Source of the DNA: Capitella teleta
Lineage: Eukaryota; Annelida; Polychaeta; Capitellidae
DNA length: 64,000 nt
Assembly (NCBI GenBank): GCA_000328365.1
Contig: KB303020.1
Location: 37,443 to 101,442, forward strand
Direction: 5' to 3'
Below are positions 21,401 through 33,139 of the stretch, in pieces; positions within the stretch are counted from its first letter, which is position 1, and every line of letters starts with the position of its first letter. Both the position numbers and the translations under genes were made by a program. A model generated the notes under the pieces. It was not told the DNA's origin. It saw only the letters and a list, made by a program, of their open reading frames with translations, and ran no database searches.

Positions 21401-24400
21401 ATAAGTACTTTATATTATTATTTATTTGTTCACGGATCGCGAAAACACCCATGGTCGATTTGAATTGAAACCAGATTGGTTTTTGCAGGTTGGTTTGTTT
21501 TGACTTTTGATGTAGCACCATCACTGTTGATAATTAAGGGATGTACGCGCAGCGCAAATTGTGCTATTGTTTTTAATCAATCTGCAACTATAGGTTAATG
21601 GGATTAATTAAACGTTCTTAGTCTAACGGCAGGTGAATGTCAGTTCACTGTATATATATAAAATTGGAAAATTGCCTTGTGAAGTTCGGGATCAATGAAA
21701 TTCGTCTGTAATTTTCGTGGCTGTTTCATTACGGATGGACTTGTGGTTGTTGGTCCTTCATACAGTATTTGAACAGCAGCCTTGGACTACGACCTTTTAC
21801 ATGCATTACATGCGCGTTGTTGCGATCATAGATAGTCCGGGACTTGAGCGCTCTTATCGACAGATCTAGAAATCCATATGCATACGCAAATTTAGCTTCC
21901 GTGGTCGCAGAAATGGGTCAATGCGATTTGTTTGCTGTAACATGAGATGCGTTGTCGATTATTGGGCGGGTTCTCTTTGACGCTTACGTAGCATAGGACG
22001 AGTACATTTAGCTTTAATCAGCTTTTTGTTTTCATGTGCAGTTTCCGAATCCTAAGGCTGTATTCAAGATGACTATTAAGATATGATTTGCTCTTGCACA
22101 TGTACAGCATCTCCTATATATAATTATGTCAACAACCTGGCGTCTCGATCATGTACTTCGGTTATGCTTGCTAATCATGGCATCACCCCGGAGCGCCTAT
22201 ATATGGCTCAATGCCCTGCTGCCCCGAAATGAATTCTAATTCAAAATTGGCGTGGTGTGTAATTTGTCAACGCTTTTATGCCACACTCACCTGGCGCGGC
22301 ACCGATGCCTGCTGCTGTTTATTTCTCAAAGCGTACCCACTGTTTCCCCAAGCTTATGTCATACATTTGGTGGCCTTATTGTAACAACATCGGAATTGTG
22401 TATATGACCATAATATTTCTGTTATGATTATTTCACACATCAGCCTCTTTGTTGGGCCACCGTCAGGTCGTTTGCGGAACTTAAGCGTGGGTTTCTGCAG
22501 AAGGAAGCTGCTATAAAGCATGAGGCCCCCACTCGACACCTCCTGTTCCCAGACCGCGTTGCCTCTTTGCGCCTATGGGGCATTATCAGAGATATACGGT
22601 CGAGCAAAAGGGCTCACTTGGCAGGATTGAAACCATCGAGGGTATTGACAGCTTCAGGTTAGTGTACAATACTGCACATGCAGCTCAGTCTGGAAGGGCC
22701 CCAGGGTATAGCTTCGTGGCGTTATCATAATCAGAGACAGGTCGAATTTGTACCACATGCGATTTCCTCCGATAAGCACCCAATTGACCCTTGTTGCTTA
22801 TCGGTCGGTGGAGGATACATGCTGTTCGGGTGGAATTCGCACTGTTCCACTAAAACAATTAGTCAGTATGTGGTTTCCATGTTTTACTTTTCCTTAGTAC
22901 AAGCTGATTAGTTTTCTCTCTCTTCCCCCAGGAAGTGCAAAAAGCTCATATCAGTTTTAAGCATGCGCAGCGAGTTCCTGTTTCATACACAATGGTTCGT
23001 TTTGCTGTTCTTTGCAAAGGGTGATATCAGTATACCGTATAATACGCTATTGTCGTAGCATCATACCTTCTCGTTTATCGTGTGATCGCTTTGTTTTCTG
23101 CATCAACAATCATTTAATATCCGTGCAGCTAATGGTTGAACAGGGAACTAGATCTCTTTGATTACAAAGTATTGGTTGCAATTGCAAATGGAATCCTATT
23201 TATCGATTTATATATTTATTTGTTTTCATTCTACATTGATAAAGGTTGTCACTTCCATGTTCACTACATGGTAGTATAACTCATCTATGGGTTAACCATG
23301 TTGTACGTTGTCTTGTGCATGAAGTTATGCTATCGGCATCCTGGTTGCATAATCTCAAGCTAAGGATATGGCTAATTGCTGTAACAAGATTGATGAGTTG
23401 CCGACTGCCGGAGCACAGCATCCAGGGGTTGCTGCTAATTAAATGTCTGAGCAATGAACCATGCCAGCGGCAATTAAAGGGGCTCCCATCCCAACGGAAG
23501 ACTGACATGCGTTTGCTGTACTTTTTATTTTGCGGTTAGATGTGCCCCAGGGTTGCCATGGGAACATGCATTCGCAGAATATTCGTTCGTCAGTTTCAGA
23601 AACACCTCAAGAATCACAAAATGTCGCTCACCACGCAAGGGTCATTCATTATGAACGATACTTACTGTAATTGATCATCAAAGATTCACGTGCATGCTGA
23701 GGAAAGGGACTTATTTGTGTTTCATTACCCCGTGAACAATGCGCCTCAAAGAGGCGTAATTAGGCGCCCCGTAAGACCCGTCGCCATCTGCTCCACACCC
23801 TCCCGCCTCCCCGCCTTCCTTCCTCCCTCTCAGCATGCAACGTGTCCCTCACATCTTCCCGCAGCATGCCATCAGAATGTAATTAATTCTGCTTCTTAAT
23901 TGCTCGTCGGGATCACAAGCAAATACCGTATGATGACCTCAGAATGAAGCGCGTTCGGATATAAAAATCAAACCAGGGTCCCTGGAAATTACATCCTGCT
24001 GCGGGAGGGGAGGGGGACCGTTGAATGAAGAGCGATGTCGCGCTAATTGCAGCCGATACGAGTCTGCTATGGAGTGTGTCCTGAAGATGAGGGATTCCCC
24101 TCCCGGATCAGCTCCCCCCATTACTCCTGGATCCCGACTCCGTTAATCATGCATTTGCTGTTTTGTACAATTATAAAGCGCATGATCCGGTTGCTCATCT
24201 AATGGTTACCTGGGGAGCAATATGAAGGCGTTTAGATAAACATTGAGATGCATTTGTTGATCGCTTGGCCTGGTGGACTGACAGCACCTATTGTATTCGC
24301 TCATAACGCTGCTCTATTCACGCCATTATTGCATGGTGTGCGGCTTCGCCCCATTAACGCCATGGCGTCACACTGCCGCATTGGACGGGATCTGGGTCAC

Positions 24401-27400
24401 GTCCCCTCGTATGCATCACCGCGAATTAAACCATCATCCATCATCCTCTCTGATGACGTGCATGGTTCTACTTTCATTCAAGGCCACGGGCATGCATGCT
24501 CAATGCATATTTTGAAGTACGAGACCAAGATATAGGATCCAATCACCTATGACAGCTCATGAAAGTACATAATCGCTATACTTTATATATGTATAGCGAT
24601 TGTGTATAATGTATACATGCATGCAGCCGTATATGTAGTACTCACATTGCATCTCAAAGTTTACGTTGAGTGTAAATCTTGGGATTCTTGAATGGCATAG
24701 ATATTCCTAGCAACTACGCATTCGCGATTGCGATTATTATATCCATGAATTACTAATCATTATACAATCGCCTAATCAACCTAATCCAGGGTATAATGTC
24801 CTTGGGAATTTTTCTGTAATAATAAAAGAGAAAAAACCACACGGATGATTGTATAGTTGCATGCAAGATTGCAAGGTCGCATATAAAAAGAGCCTGTTAC
24901 GTTATGTTACGTTATGATTTATGATGCGCCTGCAATTATGAATGAGTAGGATCCAGGTGTATATACTAGGAGGTGAATCCTACCTCCTCGGTCAAGGTTT
25001 CTTGGATCGTACATCACTCGTATGCTAATTTAAGCTAATCACAGTGTACATCACATTCAATTTGTACACCGGGCGCGGCTGTAAAAAAAAAAAAGTATGT
25101 CAGCTCACCTCCCCTACTTGCCTATAACATTTTGACCAAAGTACTATTTTAATTGCTCTTAGAAAGAAGGTCAGTAGTAGTTATGAGGAAGTAATAGGGT
25201 TGAGAAATGACGCCACATTTCGCGGCTGATATCACGCCGCCCACTTGTGCCACGTGAGTCACTCTGAACCACAGTTATTGGATTTCTCAGATCAACGGTG
25301 CAAGAAGGGGAGGGGGTTGATCCGCTTGTAGTTTGCATGACATATTGGTCTTTCCACCTGGTCAGCGAGCTCTCTGGTTATACAATTATGCAGACATTGC
25401 ATTTAGCAATGGCTATAAATAAAAGTCAATAATATATGGCGTTTTGATTGTCTTGAAAAAAGTTCTAGGTATAGAAAATGAATATTTATCCAGTCTTATA
25501 CAGTTACACTTTTAAGCTGGATAACTTGTACCTGGCATGCATGCGGGTATCGAGCTAAAATGTCAATGATTTGTGTGAATATCATCGGGAATTATAACTT
25601 GGCGTGGATTTTAGTTCTTTCTCGGTTCATGTTCGTGCGATTGATGCCGTTGGAATAAATAGTTTCGAGTGAATCAGCCGGTTTCAATTATTTGCGGACT
25701 TCGCACCTCAGAATAGACAATTCTCATGTCATTCTCATGACACTAGAGATGACAATTCCGGACACCGATTTGTTTATTTTGGGGGCGAATGCCTGGGAGC
25801 GGATGTCGATTTCATATGCTGTGATCCAGGGTGCATATCATCATAGGAATGCACTCGGTTGCCCTTGTTATATACCTAGCACGCGATCAATTTGGCTTTT
25901 GTAATTTCACTCAAGTAAATCAACTGATATATACAATGGTTTTATTTATGGATGCTTCGTTTACCAATTTTGTTTGAAAACTTACAACAACAAAAATTAT
26001 CTAAAATTTACCGTTTTTGTTGTTGTTTGGTTTTTCGTATTTGTTTTTCACGGGACCCATGCAAATAATTGTACATCCATGTTATACATACACATTCGTG
26101 TGCACACGTGATCGCCACGAGGGGTTGGTGAAGGGATGGCACACGGCTTGATCTAAATGCGACGCGGAGGATCTTCCCCGGGAGGCTTGGCACTGGGGCA
26201 AGAGGGCTCAGAGCATCTCGACCTCTTTCCACTCTTTGTTTTGTTATGCTGCGTGTGCGTGACCCATAAATACCGCGTCCTGTATTTCGGCCAAAGGAGC
26301 ACATGCACTAGCATCCAACTCCCGATCGAGGGATCCGCGTAGTTGCCGCATCGCTCACTGAGCGGCGCCACCAGTCTCTCCTCATGCTGACATCAGCAGC
26401 CGTGTTGCCATATTTAGCGACTCTTGGGCCTTTGCGTTACGCCCCGCACCCCGCTCGCGATGCACGCACTGACCACTGTATTCGGGGTTAATTTATGCCC
26501 ATTGATGGCTACAAGAATACACTGATCAACACAACTCCCTCTACCCCGTCGTTTCTATGAAATATATATATATATTACATCGCTTATTCTTGACCCGGGC
26601 ATTACATTTGATGGTTCCGTCAGTGCGACTACAGACTCGATCATCACTCCAGATCCGCACCTCTACGGATGCCATCTGCTGGGCATTGTCTCCGCCCCCA
26701 CCCATTACATATTCACTTACCTGCGGATTAGCAATCAACTTGCTGAGGTGCATTTTGCATGCAGCGTGTCTCTTCGTCGAGGTGAGTTGGCGCTTCTTGT
26801 TTTCGTTTTCAATGCGCTGGTCGCTTCCCCCCTCGGCGCGGTTTGTTGTCAGTGTTTCAATGCACCTGCATGCATTGTGTTCAAGAGCAGATAAGTTATC
26901 TCATAATCCTTTGTGAGATTCTTGCTCAAATTAAAGCAGGGGAAGCTGTGGGTGTCGTCAGTTTTGTGTTTCTAAACTCCCCTTTTATTCATTCATCTGA
27001 TGCACAGTGCTGTCGTAATTAAACGCTCTGTTTTCTTGTTATTATATTATCATTAGTTTATTTCACGTATTCACAATAGTGTACGTAAATAATAGGACGC
27101 TCAATATTCTGATTATTCCTAGTTCTTACAGCAATTCAAGAAATATGTTTCCCAAACAAGGAACTATTTCTCTTCTTCATTTATCATTATAATATTCCAG
27201 AAACACAGTTAACTCATATCTGAGTTCATTCGGTACCTTAATTGTGTCAGTACTATGTGACCTGGTGACCCTGTTACGCAAGTCAGAAGTAGTTGTTCAC
27301 TGTGTTGTAGTTTACTTAAATTAAATCGATAAAACGATATCATCTTAATACGTGTTCTGCAGAAGCATAACAGATCGAATTATCTCACCTTTCCCATCAT

Positions 27401-27708
27401 TGGTGTATTACCTCCCTTAATAATTAACCCGCATCTTCCCGTAATGATTGATTAGACATCAGGGTATGGCAGAACATGTGCATGTATATCGTGTTCACAC
27501 ATTTATGTTCTTTAATTGTATTTTTTTTATTTATTTTTTATTTTTATTTGTTTGCATTGAGGATCGGAGTATTATATTTGTGAATTGTGAATTGCCCGAA
27601 GGATAAATGATAATTCAATCTGCTATTGCTCACACATACATACATTACCATGAATTCCTGATTAAATTTCCCGAAACGTATTATTCCCAAATTCATTCAC
27701 GATATTAA

Positions 27709-27759
27709 NNNNNNNNNNNNNNNNNNNNNNNNNNNNNNNNNNNNNNNNNNNNNNNNNNN
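27709..27759. other. Assembly gap (51 N)
   Basis: Run of N in the transposon-poor stretch. Further single N at 27842 and 27886 indicate low-quality bases beside it. Confidence 0.99.
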
Positions 27760-30700
27760 TGAGCTTCAGACCACAAAATTTCCAGTCCTCACAGATAATC
27801 GCTTTCGGGTTATCATATTCACATTATATCAATTGGGCATTNTGAGGATTGTGCGCGCATTTCATAGCAGAATGCAGCTACATATNTGCGGCGGAAAGTG
27901 TGCCTCGTCAGTCGTCACGGAACTCCTCTTCACTTAAAGTTTTGGCATTGAAGCCTTTTCCCACTTCCCTTCTCTGTGACGTCATGGATGCATTTATTCG
28001 GCTGTTAAAATAAATTCATTTTCACCCGATTTACGATTGTTCGGATACCCATTCTACACCATCGTATTTAAATCGCTTGGATTGCCGCTTCCGACGCGTG
28101 CTTTCTACAATATATCCTCCTCTCCCTCTTCTTCCTCCGGGCCTGATGATCCAGATCCCCTCAGAAACAATCGCGAGATCCTTTTCTTATCTCCCTCACC
28201 GGCAAAGGAATCGGATATTGTTCCTCCAGGGTTTGGGAATTTCTTTCACGGCGCTAGCTATTATCGCTCACAGGCGTACGTCAAATATCACGGCGTTTTT
28301 ATTCTCCACGTCGTGTTGACTGAGGACAGAGCAGCGCTGATCAAGCGCTCTCCTTTCCCTCGTGTCCCTCGAGAGCACTTTTCAATTATTTTCAGAAGTT
28401 TTTGGCTGCAGCCTCAGCCGCGGAATAAGCCGCTTTCTCCATTTGTGTTGATTTCGTCTAATGCGCAGGCGCCCGAGATTCGCTCCCTTTGCAGATTGCA
28501 CGTTCCCGGTGTCCCTCTCCTCGCTGTTCCGACGGATCAAAGACATTGCGTCATCCACTCCTTTGTTTCCATGGTTACATAACGTGCATTGTGGTATGCA
28601 AACATTGCGGCTTTCCTTATAGCGGAAAGTCCTTATGCATACATTGGTGCCTGGATTCAGGTGACCAGATGTCTCTGGCCACCGCGGCTGTATATACGTG
28701 TGCTGGTACTTGCCACAATAATTAATGTGCTGCCAATTAGTCTTTTTTTTTTTTTTTCCGTGATGCAGATGCTATCAAGATTCCATTGAATGGAATTGTT
28801 GATGACGATGCATCGATCATGCGTGGTTCAGCGTCTCAACCGATGTGTGCTCCTCCGCGATGACATGAAGCCCTGGTTCCATTTGCATATCGCGTCCCGA
28901 TCCTATAATCCACAACTCATTGACGCTGAAGTCTCCCTTGTCAGGATGAGGATGCAGATAATTATGTAACAGAGTGAAATCTGCATCTTGGGGATTGCGA
29001 GTGTGTCATTCGCTGTCATTTGCTTTTCATTGCGTGACAGCCGCCTCCGCCGCTCAAAGCGAACAGGTCAGCTTCTGTCTCGTGACGCAGCCATCAATGG
29101 TTTAATCTGCAATGACAACCTGCGAGATGCAAACTCACAAGTTTTCTAATTGGATTTTCTGGCCAGATATCGATACAGTCATTCGGAGGCGCGCATTGTT
29201 CGTGGCGTGCGCGATCGGCCGTGTTGATTCAGATGGCACATCCGCCGCCTGCCCATCCTTATCTCTAAATTGCAAAATGCGCACAAGTGACATGGACAGA
29301 GAAATTTTTGTCAATCTCATTTTCATTTTTATCCATCTCATTTTCATGGACGAGGCCTCCTCCTCCTCCTCCTCCTCCTTATGAACACTGCTAACTTCAT
29401 TCTGCACGACACTCGTCGCGTCAATTGTGCGAATTGCCCGCAAAGCCAGGGGCGTTGCGTAATGCCCATTTGCAAGTCCATTTCGCCCAGGGATTTTTAT
29501 GCTTTTTTTTTTTGCGTTGCGTGTATATGGCTGTATGTCATGCACAGTTTTTGCTTTTCTTGATCAATGGGTTTCATTTCGGAGAGGCGTTCGCTGTCGA
29601 ATCCAAGCGCTTGATTGGATCTAACGTAATTTAGCGCTGCGTGGAGTAGAGAAAAAAAGTTGGCCGAGCGTCGTTGGTTGTATTCATCGCGTTCCCCTGG
29701 GATCATCGCGCGCATTTCGTGGTTCATGGCCTGTTGATTACTGTAATCATTGCACTTATCACGTCATAGCCGCGCCGTCAAATTCGATTACGCGGCGCCG
29801 CAGCCGTGGAAACCGCGTCCGGTCTGCTTCCGCCGCATGTCCGTCACCCCTGAAGGTCCACAGCCCGCTTTTCTATGCAACCATAACTTTCCAAATTCTT
29901 GGCAGATCTCAAAATATCGCGGATTTACTGTGCTTCAAAAAGCTACGCCATTTCGCTGGATCCTAGCTATCCGGGATTACGCAATCCATTCATCAACCGG
30001 AGTGGCTTCATTTTCTGCTTAGCATCATTTTTTTCTCATGCTTGTGATCTTCGTCCAGAGACGAAAAGCATGCACGCCAGGATCGGAGCAGGCTCGCCCT
30101 GTTTCCAATCCGGTTTCCGCTGTTGATGCTCCCAAGGGCACTCATAAGGATTTCGAGCAAATACGTCTTTTGTACGATGTCATCTCTGTGGATCTGGCGA
30201 TTGGCCAATCAGCGAGCAATTCATCAGCTTCTCCAGGGTTCGTGGGTGAGCTAATGTTGCTGCCGTCGCAGCCGTGATGTGGACACTGGCAATAAAGGCG
30301 TAATGCGGCCGACGGCGATCAGGGACACGGCCTAATCCGAAGCTATGGGCGCGGGGCGGTCAGCGCCAGGCCTGACCTCATCAGCATTCCCAGGGCAGTG
30401 GCGGTCAGTAATGGCCGACGACACAGAGCAAAGCTTGCTGGCTGGTCACTGTGGTCAGTGAATCATTGTAAGGAAAGGGCGACAACAGGTGACCGGTCTA
30501 TCTGGTGCGGCACCGCCCGTGACACTTTCCGTTGCATGAAATATTCATCTGAGACGCAAGTGACATCCATCTCGTTGATGGATCATCGCATGCTGCATCT
30601 GCGCAGGTAGGCCGACGACGCATGATCTCGAAGATAAAACCATCTTGGGTCCGAAGGCTTCGAAGCGAAAACCCGTAATACGTTTACACGCAGCGAGGCG

Positions 30701-32521
30701 TTTAGAATTCGTATTATTGTGTTATTTTACATTTGTTTGTATATGTATATGTATTTGGTGCGCGTGTTGTACATGTATAATAATAATTATTACGTTGCAT
30801 TTATAAAAACTGATGCATATACAAGTCTACATGTATAATAATAATTATTATTATTGATATAATTAAGGTTTATGTGTCGAATATGACACGTATACGAATA
30901 TGAATGCATGTTTCATGCAGATGACGCCGCGTTAATCTCAGCCATTCTCCCTCCTTTCATTTCCCAAATGCGCGCATGCATAACTAATATTTTATATATT
31001 TGAGCTGAAACTAACGTGCAGCAGGGGCGTCTCCCCTCAGCGCCACATCGGGCGCGGAGACAAGTGCTCTTCCTTTAATTGTGCTTTGCTTATTTGATGT
31101 TCCCAGTTCCTCCCACGACGTCCGATGAGATGACCGCTGGTCAAACTCATTGTGATTTATATCGGACGTAAAACCTTTCCTTGTGCACAAAATTGGATCT
31201 TCCAGCCAAATTCTAATAATAGATTAATAGCATTACCATATTCTCACATTGCATGATTCCGTGGTGCATTGTTATCGCGGTCCTTGTTATAATATTATTT
31301 GCAAAGTTTTTACATCGCCATTGTGTACATCTATTGGTCCTTTCTTTGCACTGGGGGCAGTTTCATTGCCATCCTAATGGGTCTTCGTGTTTTTTTTTTT
31401 TTTTTTTTGTTCCTGTGACATCACCCACCATTGTTACCATGGATACACAGCTCGGACGCACTGCTGGCCATGTCGGAAAATGTTCTCCATTTCCGGTCTG
31501 AGTTCCTGGACGAGACAGAAAATTAACAGCGGCGGAAGTCCGAAATGGGCAAATTTCGAGTCAATTGATGGCCGTGTTCCATGCTCGCCAGGTGTAAATC
31601 TCACCTTCGGATATGCTCATGATGGTTGTTTCGTTGAACCAGGCACTGGCGCACTTTGTGCAACAGCCCAACAATGCATCGTCCGGACATGATTTGCGTT
31701 GCAATGTTTCAGGTGCACGCAGCCTTCGTCATTTACTGGCAGCCCTTATGTCCTTATGTCCGATGATATACAACTCATGTTTGGCGATCATTCTTTCATC
31801 GTGATTAGCATTTGCCAGACACGCGCGAATGCATTTGTGCACCGATTGTTCAACGCTTCATAGACTTCCATTCATCTTACGATACTTACCCTGAATGCAT
31901 AATGCGTTTAATGCTATCAATTAGAATGGTCCATTCAATCTATTTTCATGTCCATGCTTGGGGAATCCTCCCTATACTTCACCCCATAGACTAATTACTA
32001 GTAATTTGTTATTAAATTTGGCGGTCAGACGGTCAGTGACCGGCCTGTGTAACACGTGCACATGTTCACGGAGGAAGGGGGTAAATCCCACCGACCATTA
32101 GGGAAATAAAGCACGACTGCTGACCAGTGACCCAGCCATGACCTCAGCTTATACAATCGTCTAATTCCGTCTACATGTATGCTTGTTAGTTGTGACAGTA
32201 TTACGCAACATATGCATGCTCACTGCTCATTGAAGCAGCGATGGCGGAGGTGACAATAAGCCTGCAAGTTGTTAAACAGGTCAGATATTAATCATGCAAT
32301 ATTAATGAGTTTGGTGTCAAGCGAAGTTCACGCCGTTCACTTCAGCCATCATCGCTTGTGGAATTGACAACGTGTTCTCTCGATTTATTGATTGCAATAG
32401 ACATGCATGACATCAGCTGCTCATCTTCCAATGTTGTGCTGCATCTGCTGTGACAGATCCGCAGCTTGAGTCTTGCGATCATCAAATATTATATCGATCA
32501 GCCGTGCATTGCACCGATGAG

Positions 32522-32730
32522 TGCACGGCTATATAGGCGGCTGAGCGATGCGGGACACGCAGCTCGTCGGACGAGGAGCGTCACGCGTGCTTGCGAGCAG
32601 CGATGCCTGAGCAGAGCTACCCCAGAAGCAGCAGCAACAGCAGAGGAGGACTACCTCACAGTGCACAACACTGACGACGGATTACGCAGCATGCGAATGG
32701 AAACGCGCAGGAGGGAAGGAAAAAGTTGGT
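32522..32730 (+). promoter_or_regulatory. Possible TATA promoter and untranslated first exon of the Bcl-G-like gene
   Basis: A TATA-like GCTATATAGGCGG near 32529 precedes a GC-rich stretch by the usual 25-30 bases. About 200 bases later a plausible donor GTTG|gtaaac lies near 32730. The next acceptor, with a good pyrimidine tract (tttttactgttacag), is at 33097 and opens the exon that holds the start codon. This makes a spliced 5' leader likely, but it is inferred only from position and motifs. Confidence 0.4.
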
Positions 32731-33105
32731 AAACAGAGTGATATGATTCCTCACATTTCTCGCGCCTTGCGTTTTCTGGGTCATCGGATGATCTAGCGTT
32801 GCTCGAATCGTTGTTATGGTGAAGGGGAGCATTGCTCATAATTATGTTTAGCTTGTTGGCAAGGGTTCTTCGATCCGGGATGTATACTGCGCGGTTGATG
32901 CCCATGCGGTGCTTGTGGCCCAGTAAAGATGAGTGGTGGGATACTTAGGAGAACTGCGTTTGATTTAACTGCTGTTAGCTGCGACGCAGTTTCCTGTATT
33001 CATGCATCTTTCGAGCATTGTGTGCTTGTCAAGCGACCATTGAACCTATGGCTTAAGATTGATGCCTTTTGTTAATTCGTCATTTTTACTGTTACAGATT
33101 GCTCG

Positions 33106-33135
33106 ATGAGCCCCTTGGCAACTGAAACCCGATAG
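33106..33135 (+). promoter_or_regulatory. Nine-residue upstream ORF in the leader
   Basis: ATG AGC CCC TTG GCA ACT GAA, then ACC CGA TAG, closes four bases before the main ATG at 33140. It is the first ATG after the acceptor at 33097, so ribosomes would meet it first. It could dampen translation or force reinitiation. Confidence 0.55.
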
Positions 33136-33139
33136 AAGC

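Larger units (their letters stand above)
17721..32500. other. Long transposon-poor stretch without recognised exons
   Basis: Nearly 15 kb in which I see only one short SINE-like piece (18285-18430), a gap (27709-27759) and two isolated N (27842, 27886). Composition is more GC-balanced than the flanking AT-rich blocks, with many CATGCATG-type and AATTAATTA-type words. Many open frames of 60-180 codons occur on both strands, with serine/proline/cysteine-rich, low-information translations and no splice-consistent homology. The block ends at the start of the Bcl-G-like gene. An RFX-like palindrome GTTGCCATGGGAAC is present near 23554. Function unknown; a regulatory role for the downstream gene is possible. 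Confidence 0.45.

Noticed and set aside
28037-28582. 181-codon open frame on the plus strand
   Set aside because: Longest unassigned frame in the block, but the translation is low-information (Ser/Pro/Phe-rich), has no recognisable domain, and other frames are also open there.
29135-29545. Minus-strand 136-codon frame with a Glu run
   Set aside because: The Glu run is the reverse of a TCC microsatellite; no domain or splice support.
32466-32732. 88-codon frame before the Bcl-G-like gene as a protein N-terminus
   Set aside because: It starts upstream of the TATA-like box and ends in a stop near the putative donor; the region is better read as promoter and leader.
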